Notes under the pieces: generated by a model
What the model saw: the letters and a program-made list of their open reading frames with translations, nothing else
Told to the model about the DNA's origin: nothing
The model's database searches: none
Virus record (IMG/VR): IMGVR_UViG_3300025759_000073
Coordinates: 1 to 64,000 of that record
Direction: 5' to 3' (one strand)
From: a virus
DNA: 64,000 nucleotides
Shown here: positions 31,045 through 39,443 of the stretch, in pieces
How the letters are laid out: each line of letters starts with the position of its first letter
Position numbering within the stretch: position 1 is the stretch's first letter
Program-made: the position numbers and the translations under genes

Positions 31045-33001
31045 CTTTATTCTCCAATTCTTTCAAGAGCTTATCCACTTCTCTTGTGTTGTTTATAACA
31101 TCTGAATAATTAGATCCTTTTCCCTCATACATCCCCCTGCTCGATCTTACAAATGAATTAAAATCTGGAAAGATATTCTCTTTAGATCTACTAGCGGAAC
31201 GATCTGAATACTTTGCTTTGTAGTTTTTCTTTTTTGGAGCCAGTGATGTTCTTTTATCACTGGTGACTGGTTTATACCACTTTCCTTTTGATTTGGAAGT
31301 TGTTGTCATTCCATCTTTTTCGTATTTATATTCTTCGTCATCTCTCTTACCCGGGGTAGCTAGCAGCATAGGCTCTTCTCCACCTCCGCCGGCATCACCG
31401 CCTAAATCTAAACCGGTGTCTTCACCACCGCCGGCTTCGCCACCAAGATCTAAATCTAAACCGGTGTCTAATTCTCCAGCATCTGTTCCGGCAGCATCTC
31501 CGCCTAGGTCATCTCCAGCGCCGCCAATTCCACCTCTTTCATTTTCTGCCACTTCTGCTACTTTTTCCAATTCTGCAATAAACACGCGGTCGTAGAACTG
31601 CTCTCTTTCGTTTCTTAGTTGATCTGCCTCGGAAAGGTTGAAAATATTCTCACCAATCCAACGACGAGAGAAGTAAGTTTCAGTTGCAGATGCAGCAATA
31701 TCAAACTTGGTTCGCCAGTATTCCAACTCTTGGAGTTCTGCAATTCTGGACGGGTTGCTCAAACGCAGCTTGAAAGAAACCAGATCTTTGTTTTTGTAGC
31801 CTAAAGTGTGAAGGTGAATGATCCCGATCTTTTCCAATTCAGAGATCACCGATCTTTGCAACCTTTGAATTGTTCTTGCAAAGCGAACGTCTTTTTGCGC
31901 CAGAGCGCCTTTTTCGACTTCACCACCAGCCTCTCCGCCGGCAAGGTAAGACTCTGGAACTTTCAAAGCAGCAAACAACTTAGCACGAAGATACTTTACA
32001 TCATCAATATCACCGGTAAACTGACCACCGGCCAAAGAAGAAATGTCAGAGCCAACTCCGTTTCGCACAGGAAGGAAGTAATCTTCTTCAACAGAAAGAG
32101 GGTTATAGCGAAGGTCAACGCGACCGGTGTCAGGGTCAATAACCTGATTTCTTTTCATTTGGGTCATAACCCTTTGGACATACTGCTCCACTTCCTGCGG
32201 AGGAATGTTACCAACTTCAATCTTGAAGATCCTTCTTTCCGGAGAGCGAACAATGCGATAAGCCATCATTGCATCTTCAATAAGAGTTAATTGTCGCCAA
32301 ATCCTTCTCGCTGGCTCCAAAACAGAAGTCCCATAGGGAGAATATTTATCATTTCCTAAGATGCGGAAGTGAGCAACTTGCCAGTTTTCAAAAGTTAAAC
32401 CACCCGAGTTCCACTGGTATTGAATATAATTTGGATTTGTTTTATCCAAACCTTCCAACCTTTCAAGCTCGTGCGTTGGAAGCCCAATGGCATTTGTGAT
32501 ACCTTTTCCTTCTTCGATATCCAAGTAAAGAAAGAAGTCTCCGAACTTACACATCGAACGACACCATCCAAAAAGATTAAACTCAACATTCAAAATGTCC
32601 ATATAAAGCTCTTCTAGAATATATTTAATCTCTTGATTTCTGGTGTCAATTGTTAAAAGATTGTTGATGAAAGTAGAGGTTGTCATTTCATCTGCGTAAA
32701 TATCAATGGCTGACGCAATCTCTGGCATATACTCCATTTGCTCGAAGTCTGCGTATCTTTCTGCTCGCCCTTGGGATGCAACATAATTGTAGGTTGTATT
32801 GGCGAATGGATCGTGAATAGATTTTTTGAATTGCTTACCAGAAGCAGACGTAAAGTTGTACTTATCCATCTGCCTTCTTCGCTCTTTTCGATAGGTTTGA
32901 GAGCGATAATTAACAATCGGACCAGAGAAAAGCCTAGTCAATCTTTGGAAAAGATTAGAATTAGGGTTTCTGTTACCTTTATCATTTTTCGGAGCAGCCA
33001 T
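31034..33001 (-). CDS. gp20: portal protein (gp20-like)
   Basis: A 655-residue portal subunit. The conserved YADFEQMEYMPEIASAIDIY, then ADEMTTSTF, a mid-region with SPERRIFKIEVGNIPP and EVEQYVQRVMTQMKRNQVID, and VPESYLAGGEAGGEVEKGAL belong to the gp20 family. The C-terminal 130 residues are unusual: a Gly/Asp/Glu-rich tract with repeated LDxGGxAGGGE units (about 500-545), then a charged tail. T4 gp20 has 524 residues, so the excess is mostly this tail. The ring is the head vertex through which the adjacent terminase packs DNA. Confidence 0.95.
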   Translation of the reverse strand: MAAPKNDKGNRNPNSNLFQRLTRLFSGPIVNYRSQTYRKERRRQMDKYNFTSASGKQFKKSIHDPFANTTYNYVASQGRAERYADFEQMEYMPEIASAIDIYADEMTTSTFINNLLTIDTRNQEIKYILEELYMDILNVEFNLFGWCRSMCKFGDFFLYLDIEEGKGITNAIGLPTHELERLEGLDKTNPNYIQYQWNSGGLTFENWQVAHFRILGNDKYSPYGTSVLEPARRIWRQLTLIEDAMMAYRIVRSPERRIFKIEVGNIPPQEVEQYVQRVMTQMKRNQVIDPDTGRVDLRYNPLSVEEDYFLPVRNGVGSDISSLAGGQFTGDIDDVKYLRAKLFAALKVPESYLAGGEAGGEVEKGALAQKDVRFARTIQRLQRSVISELEKIGIIHLHTLGYKNKDLVSFKLRLSNPSRIAELQELEYWRTKFDIAASATETYFSRRWIGENIFNLSEADQLRNEREQFYDRVFIAELEKVAEVAENERGGIGGAGDDLGGDAAGTDAGELDTGLDLDLGGEAGGGEDTGLDLGGDAGGGGEEPMLLATPGKRDDEEYKYEKDGMTTTSKSKGKWYKPVTSDKRTSLAPKKKNYKAKYSDRSASRSKENIFPDFNSFVRSSRGMYEGKGSNYSDVINNTREVDKLLKELENKDEN

Positions 33002-33004
33002 TTT

Positions 33005-34603
33005 TTATCCTTTGTATACCCAGCTAAATTGTTCTTGTTGTTTCGCAGCTTGTCTTGCTTTTCTTTGCAGATCTGCACTTCTATTATAGTCTTTTTGGCC
33101 CGGAACTCTAACATCTAATCCGGATCTTGTTGACATAATCCCACCAATCAAGGCTCTTTTAAAGTCATCGTTTCTTCTTCCTTGCACAATGGCAGTGTCC
33201 CTAACCCAACAGGCAATTGCCAAAGACATTGTAAGGTCATCGTTGTAACCTTTCATCGCCTCTGGGCGACCATTGTTCCAAACAAACGTTCTTAGCTCTT
33301 GTATAAGGCGGTTTGACTTGATATTAAGTAGTTTATTTCTTATGAATTCTTCCAACTTTGCAATGATCAGGGGTCTGGTCTTATGAGAAGTTGAAAAACC
33401 GGGAACAGACCCAGTTCTCGTTTCAGCGGTGAAAGAATCAATATATTCACCTGAACCTTTAATAGAAAAATAAAGATTTGGATATCCTGCTTCAATCAAT
33501 TTTTCTAAAACCGCGTATCCAATGTTGTTATTTTCGACAACCAAAAGAGGATTTCCATATTCCCTTGCAACATCTTGCAAAAAGGTCGCAAAAAGATCAA
33601 TTGAAGGCTTCCCGCAGTATTCTGCTACGATGTCCATCTCTTCAACGTCAATAACATGGAAAGCAGAGTGGTCTCTTCCGTCGCCCCTAGCAACATCTGC
33701 CGAGATAAGGTAGTTTTTACCTTTTTCGGCCTCTTTCCAGATCCAATAGTTCCTGTCAAACCCTGACTTGTACTTTGGAACTGCCACTTTCTTCTCATAA
33801 TAAGTAAGATCGTCGGCGTGAACAACGGTTTCACCGGAAGCATTGAAAGAGCAAAGGTATTCCTGTGCAATTTTTCTTTGCGGAAGGTTATTTGTCTCTT
33901 TTTTGAACCAATTATCATCTCTTTCAGGGTGGACATCCCATGGCAAAGTGGTCAAAAAGAAGTCGTTTTCGCTGTTTTCTGCTCCAACACACATTTTGTG
34001 GAACCAGTTCCCAACACCCATTGGAGAAGAAAGTGCAATAACGCGACCACCGGTTGAAATTGTAGGATAAAGACCAGCCCAAAGCTCATCCATATTCTCA
34101 ATGTGAGCGGCCTCATCAATAACCAAAAGAGAAAGAGCTTCTGAACGACCTGCATCAGCAGAAGTCGCAGATGCTTTGATTTGTGAGCCGTTTGAAAGTT
34201 CAAAAGAAGTTCGGTTGTCAATCTTGATTGATGCAATCCTCATCCAGCTAGGGAGAGAGTTCATCATTTGCTTAACTTTTCTAACCAAGTTTCCTGCTGT
34301 TTGAAGCTTTGTTGCAATAACAAGAATGTTTTTGTTTTGAGAAAACAACATCATCCAAAGAATATAGGATGCACTCAAAGTAGAGATGCCCAACTGCCTT
34401 GCTTTAAGGATAATGTTGTAGCGATTGTTTTGAAATTCTTTTAAAAGCTCTGTCTGGAAGGGGTAAGTTTTGAAAGGGACTGCGCCACGAACTGGGTGGA
34501 CAGTTTTTACATAATTGTTGATAAAATAAACCGGGTCTCTACCTGATTTGAGAATTTCCGCTTTAATTTGTTTCTTTGAGATTCTTGCAGCATTTTTAGA
34601 CAT
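33005..34603 (-). CDS. gp17: large terminase subunit (gp17-like)
   Basis: A 532-residue packaging motor. The ATPase domain has the Walker A-like ARQLGIST (68-75), IATKLQTAGNLVRKV, Walker B LLVIDEAAH (159-167, D163/E164) and the coupling motif ALSSP. The nuclease domain has YLISADVARGDGRDHS (D303) and a later VVENNNIGYAVLEKL acidic site. Length is near T4 gp17 (610). It cuts concatemers and pumps DNA through the portal encoded 3 nt downstream. A small subunit is not recognised; the gene just upstream is a candidate. Confidence 0.95.
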   Translation of the reverse strand: MSKNAARISKKQIKAEILKSGRDPVYFINNYVKTVHPVRGAVPFKTYPFQTELLKEFQNNRYNIILKARQLGISTLSASYILWMMLFSQNKNILVIATKLQTAGNLVRKVKQMMNSLPSWMRIASIKIDNRTSFELSNGSQIKASATSADAGRSEALSLLVIDEAAHIENMDELWAGLYPTISTGGRVIALSSPMGVGNWFHKMCVGAENSENDFFLTTLPWDVHPERDDNWFKKETNNLPQRKIAQEYLCSFNASGETVVHADDLTYYEKKVAVPKYKSGFDRNYWIWKEAEKGKNYLISADVARGDGRDHSAFHVIDVEEMDIVAEYCGKPSIDLFATFLQDVAREYGNPLLVVENNNIGYAVLEKLIEAGYPNLYFSIKGSGEYIDSFTAETRTGSVPGFSTSHKTRPLIIAKLEEFIRNKLLNIKSNRLIQELRTFVWNNGRPEAMKGYNDDLTMSLAIACWVRDTAIVQGRRNDDFKRALIGGIMSTRSGLDVRVPGQKDYNRSADLQRKARQAAKQQEQFSWVYKG

Positions 34604-34611
34604 TTCAATCC

Positions 34612-35124
34612 TTAAAATGGAGTGTTGTTCTTACCCAAGGCGATAAATCTTTTGGTTGCATCTCTTACGAGGTCTTCACCATCATCGTAGGGGTTAGGCT
34701 CTCCCTTGATATTGTTAATCTTGTAATGCTTGACACATTGAACAAAGTTTCTTTTTCTAGAGACCGACTGCATAAGAATGTCACACTCACCTTCTTCGGT
34801 CAAACGAAGGGAACGACCGGTGTGTTTTTTGTATTCTGTTTGAAGATATTTGACAATATTAGCATAAATCTCTTCTACTTCTTGTTCGTAGTCACAACTA
34901 TGAATATGCTTCAGATCGACATCAGCTTGATAAGTGATAACCATTTTATTTCCGTGAAAACGAACTTTAAAGCCGTCCAAAAGTTGATGCTCTGTATGGG
35001 GAACTTCTTGATCTCGTTTCAAGCCCACTTTAATTTTCTCACCAGTTCTAGGATCGTAAGCGCCGTGATAGGTATTTGCCAATACTTGGGAAATTCCTCT
35101 AACTACTGCTAACATTTCTGACAT
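34612..35124 (-). CDS. hypothetical protein upstream of terminase
   Basis: A 170-residue protein starting MSEMLAVVRGISQVLANTYH. It contains PHTEHQLLDGFKVRFHGNKM, then DYEQEVEEIYANIVKYLQTE and LTEEGECDILMQSVSRKRNF, suggesting a mixed alpha/beta virion or assembly protein. It is first in the terminase-portal operon, with a CTATTTAT motif 33 nt upstream and TTGGAG before ATG. The place is that of a small terminase, but I see no helix-turn-helix, so I do not assign that function. Confidence 0.6.
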   Translation of the reverse strand: MSEMLAVVRGISQVLANTYHGAYDPRTGEKIKVGLKRDQEVPHTEHQLLDGFKVRFHGNKMVITYQADVDLKHIHSCDYEQEVEEIYANIVKYLQTEYKKHTGRSLRLTEEGECDILMQSVSRKRNFVQCVKHYKINNIKGEPNPYDDGEDLVRDATKRFIALGKNNTPF

Positions 35125-35156
35125 ATTTAAATCTCCAATAAAACAATTTGTTTGTA

Positions 35157-35164
35157 ATAAATAG
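35157..35164 (-). promoter_or_regulatory. CTATTTAT late-promoter-like motif before the packaging-head operon
   Basis: The minus strand reads ACTATTTATTACAAA, 33 nt before the gene at 34612-35124, in a 59-nt gap. It would start the terminase, portal, protease and following head genes. Confidence 0.55.
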
Positions 35165-35183
35165 TAATTAGAAGGTTAAAAGA

Positions 35184-35525
35184 CTATTTTTTGTCTGGTC
35201 TCCAACCTTCCTTCCATCTTTGTTCTCTGCCTTCAATCCACTGTACATAGCAATCAAAACAGCAGGAAAACTTTGTGAAATAAACATCGTGTCTTGAGCC
35301 AATCTTTGTTTGTTCACAAGTTGAACAAACTCTTGCTACTTTTGAGAGGTTTTGTTTTGCTTTCTTCTCTAAATCTCTCTTTCTTTTTTCCTTTTCTTTC
35401 AATTGTTCAAGATATTCTTTTTCTTTTTCTTGATCCCAGCCTGCTTTTGGGTTTTGAACTGCCTCTGCACCCCATTTTTCGGAGATTGCTTTCTCCATTT
35501 TCACAACGTAGTTTTGGTCTTTCAT
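35184..35525 (-). CDS. zinc-ribbon-like small protein
   Basis: A 113-residue protein. A lysine/glutamate helix (EKEKEYLEQLKEKEKRKRDL) precedes a compact Cys pattern CSTC-x15-18-CCFDC and a Trp-rich end (YVQWIEGREQRWKEGWRP). The Cys spacing suggests one bound zinc. The CxDCYxxWIEGRxxRW ending recurs in T4-like aquatic phages next to terminase (recollection), but I know no function. AAGGAGG lies before ATG 35525. Confidence 0.65.
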   Translation of the reverse strand: MKDQNYVVKMEKAISEKWGAEAVQNPKAGWDQEKEKEYLEQLKEKEKRKRDLEKKAKQNLSKVARVCSTCEQTKIGSRHDVYFTKFSCCFDCYVQWIEGREQRWKEGWRPDKK

Positions 35526-36313
35526 TAAACCTCCTTAAGTTTCTTTTGAATCAATGGCCACAATTTTTTGTAAAGATGTTTTAAATAAGGTTGCTTATCT
35601 CTCATTGTATGTTGCAGTGTTTTATTATTTATAAATCTGGGATCGTCTCCCAATTTCGCCTCTTTAAACGCTCGACTAACTCCTAATAAGAGTTTAAATA
35701 GATTTAACTGCGTAACCTGCCCTTCCTTGTAAAAATTAAACAAACTGTTTAAGTATTCTTTATCTTGTTCGTCTTCTGAATTTAAAAAGTCAACAACCTC
35801 TTTGTATATTTCGCTAGAGTGTGCTAAGATTTCTCTTTTTTGGGAAAGATAACCTTTTTTAAAATCTGATTTTTTAAAATATTTTGAATCTATCAGGTGA
35901 ATCAACTCGTGATCAAGCATCCTACTTATGGCAAAGTCAATAGTTTCTTTGTCGAAATCTTCCTTGTATGCTACAACTATTTTTAAATGATAATAACCTT
36001 TATCGCTTTCTTCCGAAAGAAATGCCAGAGAGTCTTCTTCTCCCTTTAGGGGCCGACCAACTGAAAGAATTAAGTCAACAACCTGCTCCTCTCCGGCAAC
36101 ATTTTTAAACTTAAAGCCTTCGGCTTGATCATAAATTTCCTCTTCTTTATCGGAAGTTAAATATATATTTAAAAGCTCACGAAACTTGTCTTCAATCAAT
36201 TTTAAATTTTCATTTGAAATATGATTTTGAATTTTTAAAACACCTTCTTTCAAAAGTTCTCTTTCGATCTCTTCTTTGATGATTTTGAGAATGGTTTCTT
36301 TCTTGATCTTCAC
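35525..36313 (-). CDS. HExxH metalloprotease-like protein with amphipathic N-terminus
   Basis: A 262-residue protein with a likely GTG start at 36313: AAGGA lies seven bases before it and it overlaps the upstream stop (GTGA). The N-terminus VKIKKETILKIIKEEIEREL resembles capsid-targeting helices. Residues 135-139 are HELIH in RMLDHELIHLID, the zincin HExxH motif, with several downstream His/Glu that could be the third ligand. It follows the lysis-like genes, so it could be a wall- or membrane-acting enzyme, or a protease carried in the head. No family recognised beyond the motif. Confidence 0.6.
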   Translation of the reverse strand: MKIKKETILKIIKEEIERELLKEGVLKIQNHISNENLKLIEDKFRELLNIYLTSDKEEEIYDQAEGFKFKNVAGEEQVVDLILSVGRPLKGEEDSLAFLSEESDKGYYHLKIVVAYKEDFDKETIDFAISRMLDHELIHLIDSKYFKKSDFKKGYLSQKREILAHSSEIYKEVVDFLNSEDEQDKEYLNSLFNFYKEGQVTQLNLFKLLLGVSRAFKEAKLGDDPRFINNKTLQHTMRDKQPYLKHLYKKLWPLIQKKLKEV

Positions 36314-36750
36314 TTTTGAATTCCTTGTATTCCGTAAAGAATTAAAATTGTTGTTCCTGCTCCGGCAACAAAGCCAATTGTGATCCAAAGAGGTGTCCAA
36401 TTGTTTTGCGGCTTTGCAATCTTTCTTAATCTTGTAATCTCTTCTTGATCAATCTTTCTTAAGTTTTTTCTCAATTCTTTTTCAATCTTGAAGTCTACTT
36501 TGCACTGATCAATCTTCAATTGAAGCTTTGCTTTTTCTTTTTGTTTCTGATAAGAACAATCCAGCTTCAAGCTTTTTTTCAAGTAATCTTGTTTTGCTAA
36601 AATCTTTGCCACCGCTTCATCATCCAAGAGCGTTCCAGAGAAGGGCGCTTTTGCCCCTTTTTGGAGTCTTGTGGACTTATTGGCATAGCAGGGCGAAATT
36701 GTGATGAAAGTGGCTAGAATGGTGCTTAAAATGCGTTTAAAGGTGATCAT
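36310..36750 (-). CDS. signal-peptide membrane protein of the lysis cassette, putative
   Basis: A 146-residue protein with an N-terminal signal peptide (ITFKRILSTILATFITISPC then YA-NK as a likely cleavage point), then KGAKAPFSGTLLDDEAVAKI, a pattern that recurs in phage lysis-region proteins, a helical middle with two Cys, and a C-terminal membrane segment (LWITIGFVAGAGTTILILYG). It probably spans the periplasm. With the coiled-coil membrane protein before it, a spanin-type role is plausible (inference). Confidence 0.55.
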   Translation of the reverse strand: MITFKRILSTILATFITISPCYANKSTRLQKGAKAPFSGTLLDDEAVAKILAKQDYLKKSLKLDCSYQKQKEKAKLQLKIDQCKVDFKIEKELRKNLRKIDQEEITRLRKIAKPQNNWTPLWITIGFVAGAGTTILILYGIQGIQK

Positions 36751-37151
36751 TCTCCCTCCTTATAATCAAGACCAAATTCGTCTGCCAATCTTTTGGACAA
36801 TTGGGAAGGATCTTTCTTTGTTTGTTTCAAGATCTTTTTAACTTTCTTGTCGTATTCTTTCTTGGCGTTTTCTTTTCCAATCTTGTATTCTTTTCCAATT
36901 TCTTCCAAGATCTTTTCGTGTTTCTTTTCTAGATCTTTCTTTTCTTTTTGTTTTTGATCTTGCTTTTGCTGGATCTCGTACAATTCATCTTCTCTTCTTT
37001 TCTGCAAAGATCTTATAATTTGTCTTAGTCTTTTTTGACCGTCACTGGATACTAAAAGAAAAAGAGCAACTGTCACAAAGACAAAGACAATTGCTATAAA
37101 ATATTTGGATTCTGTCCACTTTCTTTTAATCTCTGCCCAAATCTCATTCAT
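36747..37151 (-). CDS. spanin-like protein (one membrane segment plus coiled coil)
   Basis: A 134-residue protein with one N-terminal membrane helix (YFIAIVFVFVTVALFLLV, about 17-34) and then a long charged coiled coil (EIQQKQDQKQKEKKDLEKKH). This is the usual form of an inner-membrane spanin (Rz-like), which links to the outer membrane in the last lysis step; it implies a Gram-negative host if correct. It lies between the holin-like and signal-peptide genes with 4-nt overlaps. Confidence 0.55.
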   Translation of the reverse strand: MNEIWAEIKRKWTESKYFIAIVFVFVTVALFLLVSSDGQKRLRQIIRSLQKRREDELYEIQQKQDQKQKEKKDLEKKHEKILEEIGKEYKIGKENAKKEYDKKVKKILKQTKKDPSQLSKRLADEFGLDYKEGE

Positions 37152-37459
37152 TTTGTCACCGTATCACCTGTTGTATCGGAAAGGGGAACTTTTCCTTTCT
37201 CATCTTTCTTGTCTTTGTCGGACATGATTGTTTTCACTGCTGTTTCAACTTTCGTTGTAACATTGGTCGAACCTTTCATTGCTTTCACTGCATCAATAAC
37301 AGATTGTCCACCAATATAAATAGCAGAGATCACAAGCCAGTCTCCTGATTTAAGATTGCCGGTTGTTAAAAATACGATTGTTGCGACAATCCAAACCAAT
37401 AACTTTTTTGAAATAAATGATGATAAATATTTATCAACAAATGCTTTTTTTCTAGCCAT
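37148..37459 (-). CDS. holin-like small membrane protein
   Basis: A 103-residue protein with two hydrophobic segments (KLLVWIVATIVFLTTG and WLVISAIYIGGQSVID), short basic N-terminus and a polar, lysine-rich tail. Size, two-helix layout and place before spanin-like genes fit a phage holin of the pinhole/T7-like layout. Not a family match by motif, so the call is structural. TAGGAG lies before ATG 37459. Confidence 0.55.
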   Translation of the reverse strand: MARKKAFVDKYLSSFISKKLLVWIVATIVFLTTGNLKSGDWLVISAIYIGGQSVIDAVKAMKGSTNVTTKVETAVKTIMSDKDKKDEKGKVPLSDTTGDTVTK

Positions 37460-37486
37460 TTTAAACTCCTATTTAAATTTAATTTG

Positions 37487-39022
37487 TTATTGCTGTTCAA
37501 ACCAGTTAACCAAAACTTGACCTGCAACGTTTCCGGTGGTTTTTACAGCAATTAGAATATCCTGACCTAATCCAAAAGCAAATTGCAATTCTGTAATGTC
37601 CTTTTGGACACCTTGTCCAGCGCCAACGATAAAGGTATAAAAAGGATCAATATCAGCCAAATTTGAAATTGCATTCGTAGATGGGCTTAATTGAGCATAA
37701 GAAACTACACTGTTATTTTCGTCAACATATTCGAAACTAACGTCCCCGGAGATTTTTGCTTTTTTAAACAATCCAACAACCAATGTTTTTGGAGAAGCAG
37801 CAGCAGACTCATTGGAAGCACCAATCTCCAAGAGATCAAATTCTCCATAGCAACTCTGATCTCTATAGACTCTATTAACTTTTAAAAGCGCCACGGGCTT
37901 ATAGGTTGCACTGTTGACAGTTGGGAACGTAAATGATTTACCAAACTTTGGATCTAATTTTTGAATTTGCCCTTCAACAAACCCAGCCATCGAAGCGGTT
38001 TTCAAAGTTTTGCCAGTTGTTCCGCCAATGTTTGCAGATGTTACTAAGACTGATGTGTTTGGATTTTTCAAAACCGGCGTGGTTCTAGCGTTTGCGTTTT
38101 TGATCATATGAAAAGGAGCCAACACTCCGGTTTCAGGATTTTCAACAGAAAATGATGCGTTTCCAAACCCAAGATATTGATATTGAATTTCATATACATT
38201 TCCTTTTGTAAGATCAATTGTCATGCCGGATGGCCCTTTTCCATCTAATCGATCAATATTAAAAGAAGATGCTGTAATGAATGTTGTTGTTTGCGCGGTG
38301 CTATCCTGTATTTGTGAAAATGAACCAACAATAGAACCACCAGAAGAAACAGAGTAAGAACCATCAAAAGCAGCGGCGGCGCGAGCAGAGATAAAATAAA
38401 CAGAGGAAGAAACTGCATCTGCTAACCAACCTCCGGGTGCCAATTGTGAATAGTCCCCCAAAGCAATCTGATAGGCTGTTTGGGTTACATCTGCTCCGCC
38501 GGTGACAGGCACAACAATAGAATTGCCATCCAAAGTAATTGTAACATCCTCTGTACCAGCGCCAGTCGTAATCTCTAGCTTTCTTATTTCTCTATCGCCG
38601 TCCTCTGCGTGTAAAATACCAAAAGAAGTTCCAAAGTATCCAATAAAATACCCATTCTCTGCGTTGCCAACTCCAATAAACTGTGCGTTTCCTGCATCTG
38701 GGGTGTCGTACAAGGCTGTTGCTTTCATTGAAGCGCCTTGTCCGGGGCGATATTTAAGACTCCTCCTCAACTGAACTGTAGCAGAACCTGATGCGTTTGT
38801 GCCACTTTGGAGAGAGCATATTCCATTTGTTGATGAAACTGTCGCGCCCATCAAAGACGATGTGGTAAAGTTTTGATCATTAATTCCATAGACAAAATCA
38901 CCTTGGGCAACTGGAAAAAAACTTTCTACCATCACTTGCCCAAACGTAGAAATAGGAGAAGCAATATTAACATTGTCCGCTCCAAGAGTTTTTTTAGGTT
39001 TATTTAAATCTGAAAATCCCAT
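37487..39022 (-). CDS. large surface/decoration protein
   Basis: A 511-residue, beta-rich, Cys-poor protein. It contains LRRSLKYRPGQGASMKATAL, NAENGYFIGYFGTSFGILHA, REIRKLEIT, VTITLDGNSIVVPV and KGNVYEIQYQYLGFGNASFS. This pattern (YRPGQG, FIGY-x-G-x-x-FG, GN-x-Y-x-I-x-x-QYLGFG) is familiar from virion surface proteins in diverse aquatic phages, but I know no function. It is next to the smaller MTW-type protein gene (39023-39433), like the fibre group near 27 kb. Confidence 0.65.
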   Translation of the reverse strand: MGFSDLNKPKKTLGADNVNIASPISTFGQVMVESFFPVAQGDFVYGINDQNFTTSSLMGATVSSTNGICSLQSGTNASGSATVQLRRSLKYRPGQGASMKATALYDTPDAGNAQFIGVGNAENGYFIGYFGTSFGILHAEDGDREIRKLEITTGAGTEDVTITLDGNSIVVPVTGGADVTQTAYQIALGDYSQLAPGGWLADAVSSSVYFISARAAAAFDGSYSVSSGGSIVGSFSQIQDSTAQTTTFITASSFNIDRLDGKGPSGMTIDLTKGNVYEIQYQYLGFGNASFSVENPETGVLAPFHMIKNANARTTPVLKNPNTSVLVTSANIGGTTGKTLKTASMAGFVEGQIQKLDPKFGKSFTFPTVNSATYKPVALLKVNRVYRDQSCYGEFDLLEIGASNESAAASPKTLVVGLFKKAKISGDVSFEYVDENNSVVSYAQLSPSTNAISNLADIDPFYTFIVGAGQGVQKDITELQFAFGLGQDILIAVKTTGNVAGQVLVNWFEQQ

Positions 39023-39433
39023 TTATCCTACCCCCACTGAGCCTGACCAGTTGTTAGCCAATCTTTGCTTTGGTATACCTGTCAACCCTGCAATGACAGA
39101 AGCCGAGCATTCATTTAAAGTATCCGACATTAAATAAAGATCTGTTACTTTAAACTCTGCTTCAAAGCTTTCTCCATTGTTCAATGTAAAATAATTGTTA
39201 TCAACCAAACCTTTCACTCCATTTTCAGATATTCCTACCCGAAGAGGCACGTTTGTTGCGCTCCCGTCTAGCGTGTTGGTAATTACAACAAATCTAGTGA
39301 CAGACTCAAAAGAAATGTTCTTTGGTGTCGATCCGGACGCTGGTACCGTTAAAGAAGAAGTCAGATAAGGTCTGGAACTGACTTGGTACGAACCAACGTG
39401 ACCCAAACCAACATCATATTTTGTCCAAGTCAT
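39023..39433 (-). CDS. small beta-rich virion protein, paralogue of the gene at 27657-28046
   Basis: A 136-residue protein starting MTWTKYDVGLGHVGSYQVSS. It shares its first 25-30 residues and overall beta-type body with the 129-residue protein at 27657-28046, but has diverged in the rest. TAGGAG lies before ATG 39433. It immediately precedes a 511-residue surface protein gene, so it may be the base or adaptor for it (inference). Confidence 0.65.
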   Translation of the reverse strand: MTWTKYDVGLGHVGSYQVSSRPYLTSSLTVPASGSTPKNISFESVTRFVVITNTLDGSATNVPLRVGISENGVKGLVDNNYFTLNNGESFEAEFKVTDLYLMSDTLNECSASVIAGLTGIPKQRLANNWSGSVGVG

Positions 39434-39443
39434 TTATAAACTC

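Noticed and set aside
31239-31261. Eight-pair inverted repeat CCAGTGAT/ATCACTGG
   Set aside because: It lies inside the portal coding sequence and has no following T-run on the minus strand, so a terminator is unlikely.
37317-37324. A further CTATTTAT copy inside the holin-like gene
   Set aside because: The next start codon is over 160 nt away and the codons fit SAIYIG in a membrane helix, so chance is the better explanation.
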